NCBI GenBank assembly: GCA_017643325.1
Contig: JAEPNS010000123.1
Span: 3,633-8,708 of the forward strand
Origin: Alphaproteobacteria bacterium
GTDB taxonomy: Bacteria; Pseudomonadota; Alphaproteobacteria; UBA6615
Reading direction: 5' to 3'
Length of the DNA: 5,076 nt
In this document: in pieces, positions 4,643 to 5,076 of the stretch
Position numbering within the stretch: position 1 is the stretch's first letter
How the letters are laid out: each line of letters opens with the position of its first letter
The notes under the pieces: model-generated
Database searches by the model: none
Told to the model about the DNA's origin: nothing
The model's input: the letters and a program-made list of their open reading frames with translations, nothing else
Program-made: the position numbers and the translations under genes

Positions 4643-5076
4643 ATGGCCCCGCCCGCTCCCCGGACGGCGGCCGGCGCCATCCTGGCCTGGCTCGACGAGG
4701 TCGTGCTCGGCATTGCGCGCCATTTCCGGTGGTCCTACGTCCCGCCGCTCATGGTCTATCTTGCGGCGGGCGTCTCGGGCCTCACGGCGATCGTCGGCAC
4801 CTTCTTCGTGAAGGAATATCTCGGGCTGTCCGCATCCTTCCTCGCGGGCCTTGCCTTCTGGGCGGGCATCCCGTGGGTCCTGAAGATGCCGCTCGGGCAT
4901 CTGGTCGACCTGATCTGGCGCTGGAAGTCCCTGCTCGTCTATTTCGGCGGCGCGCTGATCGCGACGAGCCTCGGCATCATGTACGCGCTGATCGCCCACA
5001 CGGCAGCGATGGCGGCGATCCTCGACATCGAGGCCTGGTATGTCCTGAGCGTCCTCCTCGCGCCGGTCGGCTACGT
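4643..5076 (+). CDS. MFS carrier, BT1/folate-biopterin-like, N-terminal part (cut by window edge)
   Basis: The first 144 residues are present and the gene continues past the right edge. After a short cytoplasmic part (residues 1-30), membrane segments are visible at about 34-55 (VPPLMVYLAAGVSGLTAIVG), 65-81, 97-118 and 131 onward. Between segments two and three is GHLVDLIWRWK (85-95), which fits the MFS motif A pattern G-x-x-x-D-x-x-x-R-x-K. The stretch GTFFVKEYLGLS followed by LAGLAFWAGIPW and KMPLGHLVDL is typical, in my memory, of bacterial carriers related to the BT1 folate/biopterin transporter family; substrate cannot be told. ATG 4643 follows GGAGGA by 9 nt. It is transcribed away from the FNT gene, sharing a 186-bp control region. 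A short open frame upstream ends in TGA that overlaps this ATG (TGATG, 4641-4645). Membrane carrier is sure, BT1 subgroup likely. Confidence 0.82.
   Translation, partial: MAPPAPRTAAGAILAWLDEVVLGIARHFRWSYVPPLMVYLAAGVSGLTAIVGTFFVKEYLGLSASFLAGLAFWAGIPWVLKMPLGHLVDLIWRWKSLLVYFGGALIATSLGIMYALIAHTAAMAAILDIEAWYVLSVLLAPVGY

Noticed and set aside
4529..4999. 156-codon minus-strand frame opposite the MFS gene
   Set aside because: Composition is that of an antisense shadow (Asp/Glu/Arg rich); the plus strand encodes clear membrane segments with a strong ribosome site.

Overview
The window comes from a GC-rich Gram-negative bacterium. Signal peptides, two outer-membrane beta-barrel proteins and strongly G/C-ending codons support this. 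The protein styles (short autotransporter-type barrels, an orthocaspase-type tail, a BT1-like MFS carrier) suggest Pseudomonadota, possibly Alphaproteobacteria. That placement is inference; there is no rRNA or other marker here.

Layout: (1) The left edge carries the last ~97 codons of a caspase-family (peptidase C14-like) protein on the + strand. (2) It converges, 22 bp away, on a minus-strand gene for a 238-residue exported protein of unknown function, whose N-terminal part looks like a small FecR-like beta domain. (3) Upstream of that on the minus strand lie two tandem genes for closely related short autotransporter-type barrels (358 and 371 residues, about 73% identical over the barrel), with no passenger domain of useful size. 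(4) Further upstream, still on the minus strand, is a complete formate/nitrite transporter (FNT) family channel with its pore residues intact. (5) A 186-bp divergent promoter region separates it from the start of a plus-strand MFS carrier (BT1/folate-biopterin-like), which runs off the right edge.

How the parts may work together: the divergent region contains a perfect TTGAC-N4-GTCAA dyad, the form recognised by Crp/Fnr-family regulators. It sits where it could serve as a class II activator site for the FNT gene, which would fit low-oxygen or nitrogen-oxide control of a formate/nitrite channel. The four minus-strand genes are separated by 93 to 153 bp, so each may have its own leader rather than forming a tight operon. 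Several short hairpins lie in those gaps, but none is a textbook minus-strand terminator.

No transposon, CRISPR array, tRNA, rRNA or prophage was seen, and no gap between genes exceeds 300 bp. I found no clear evidence for a wholly new system. The most checkable points are the passenger-less barrel pair, the Fnr-type divergent promoter with its nested inverted repeats, and the exported FecR-like protein next to a caspase-like gene.
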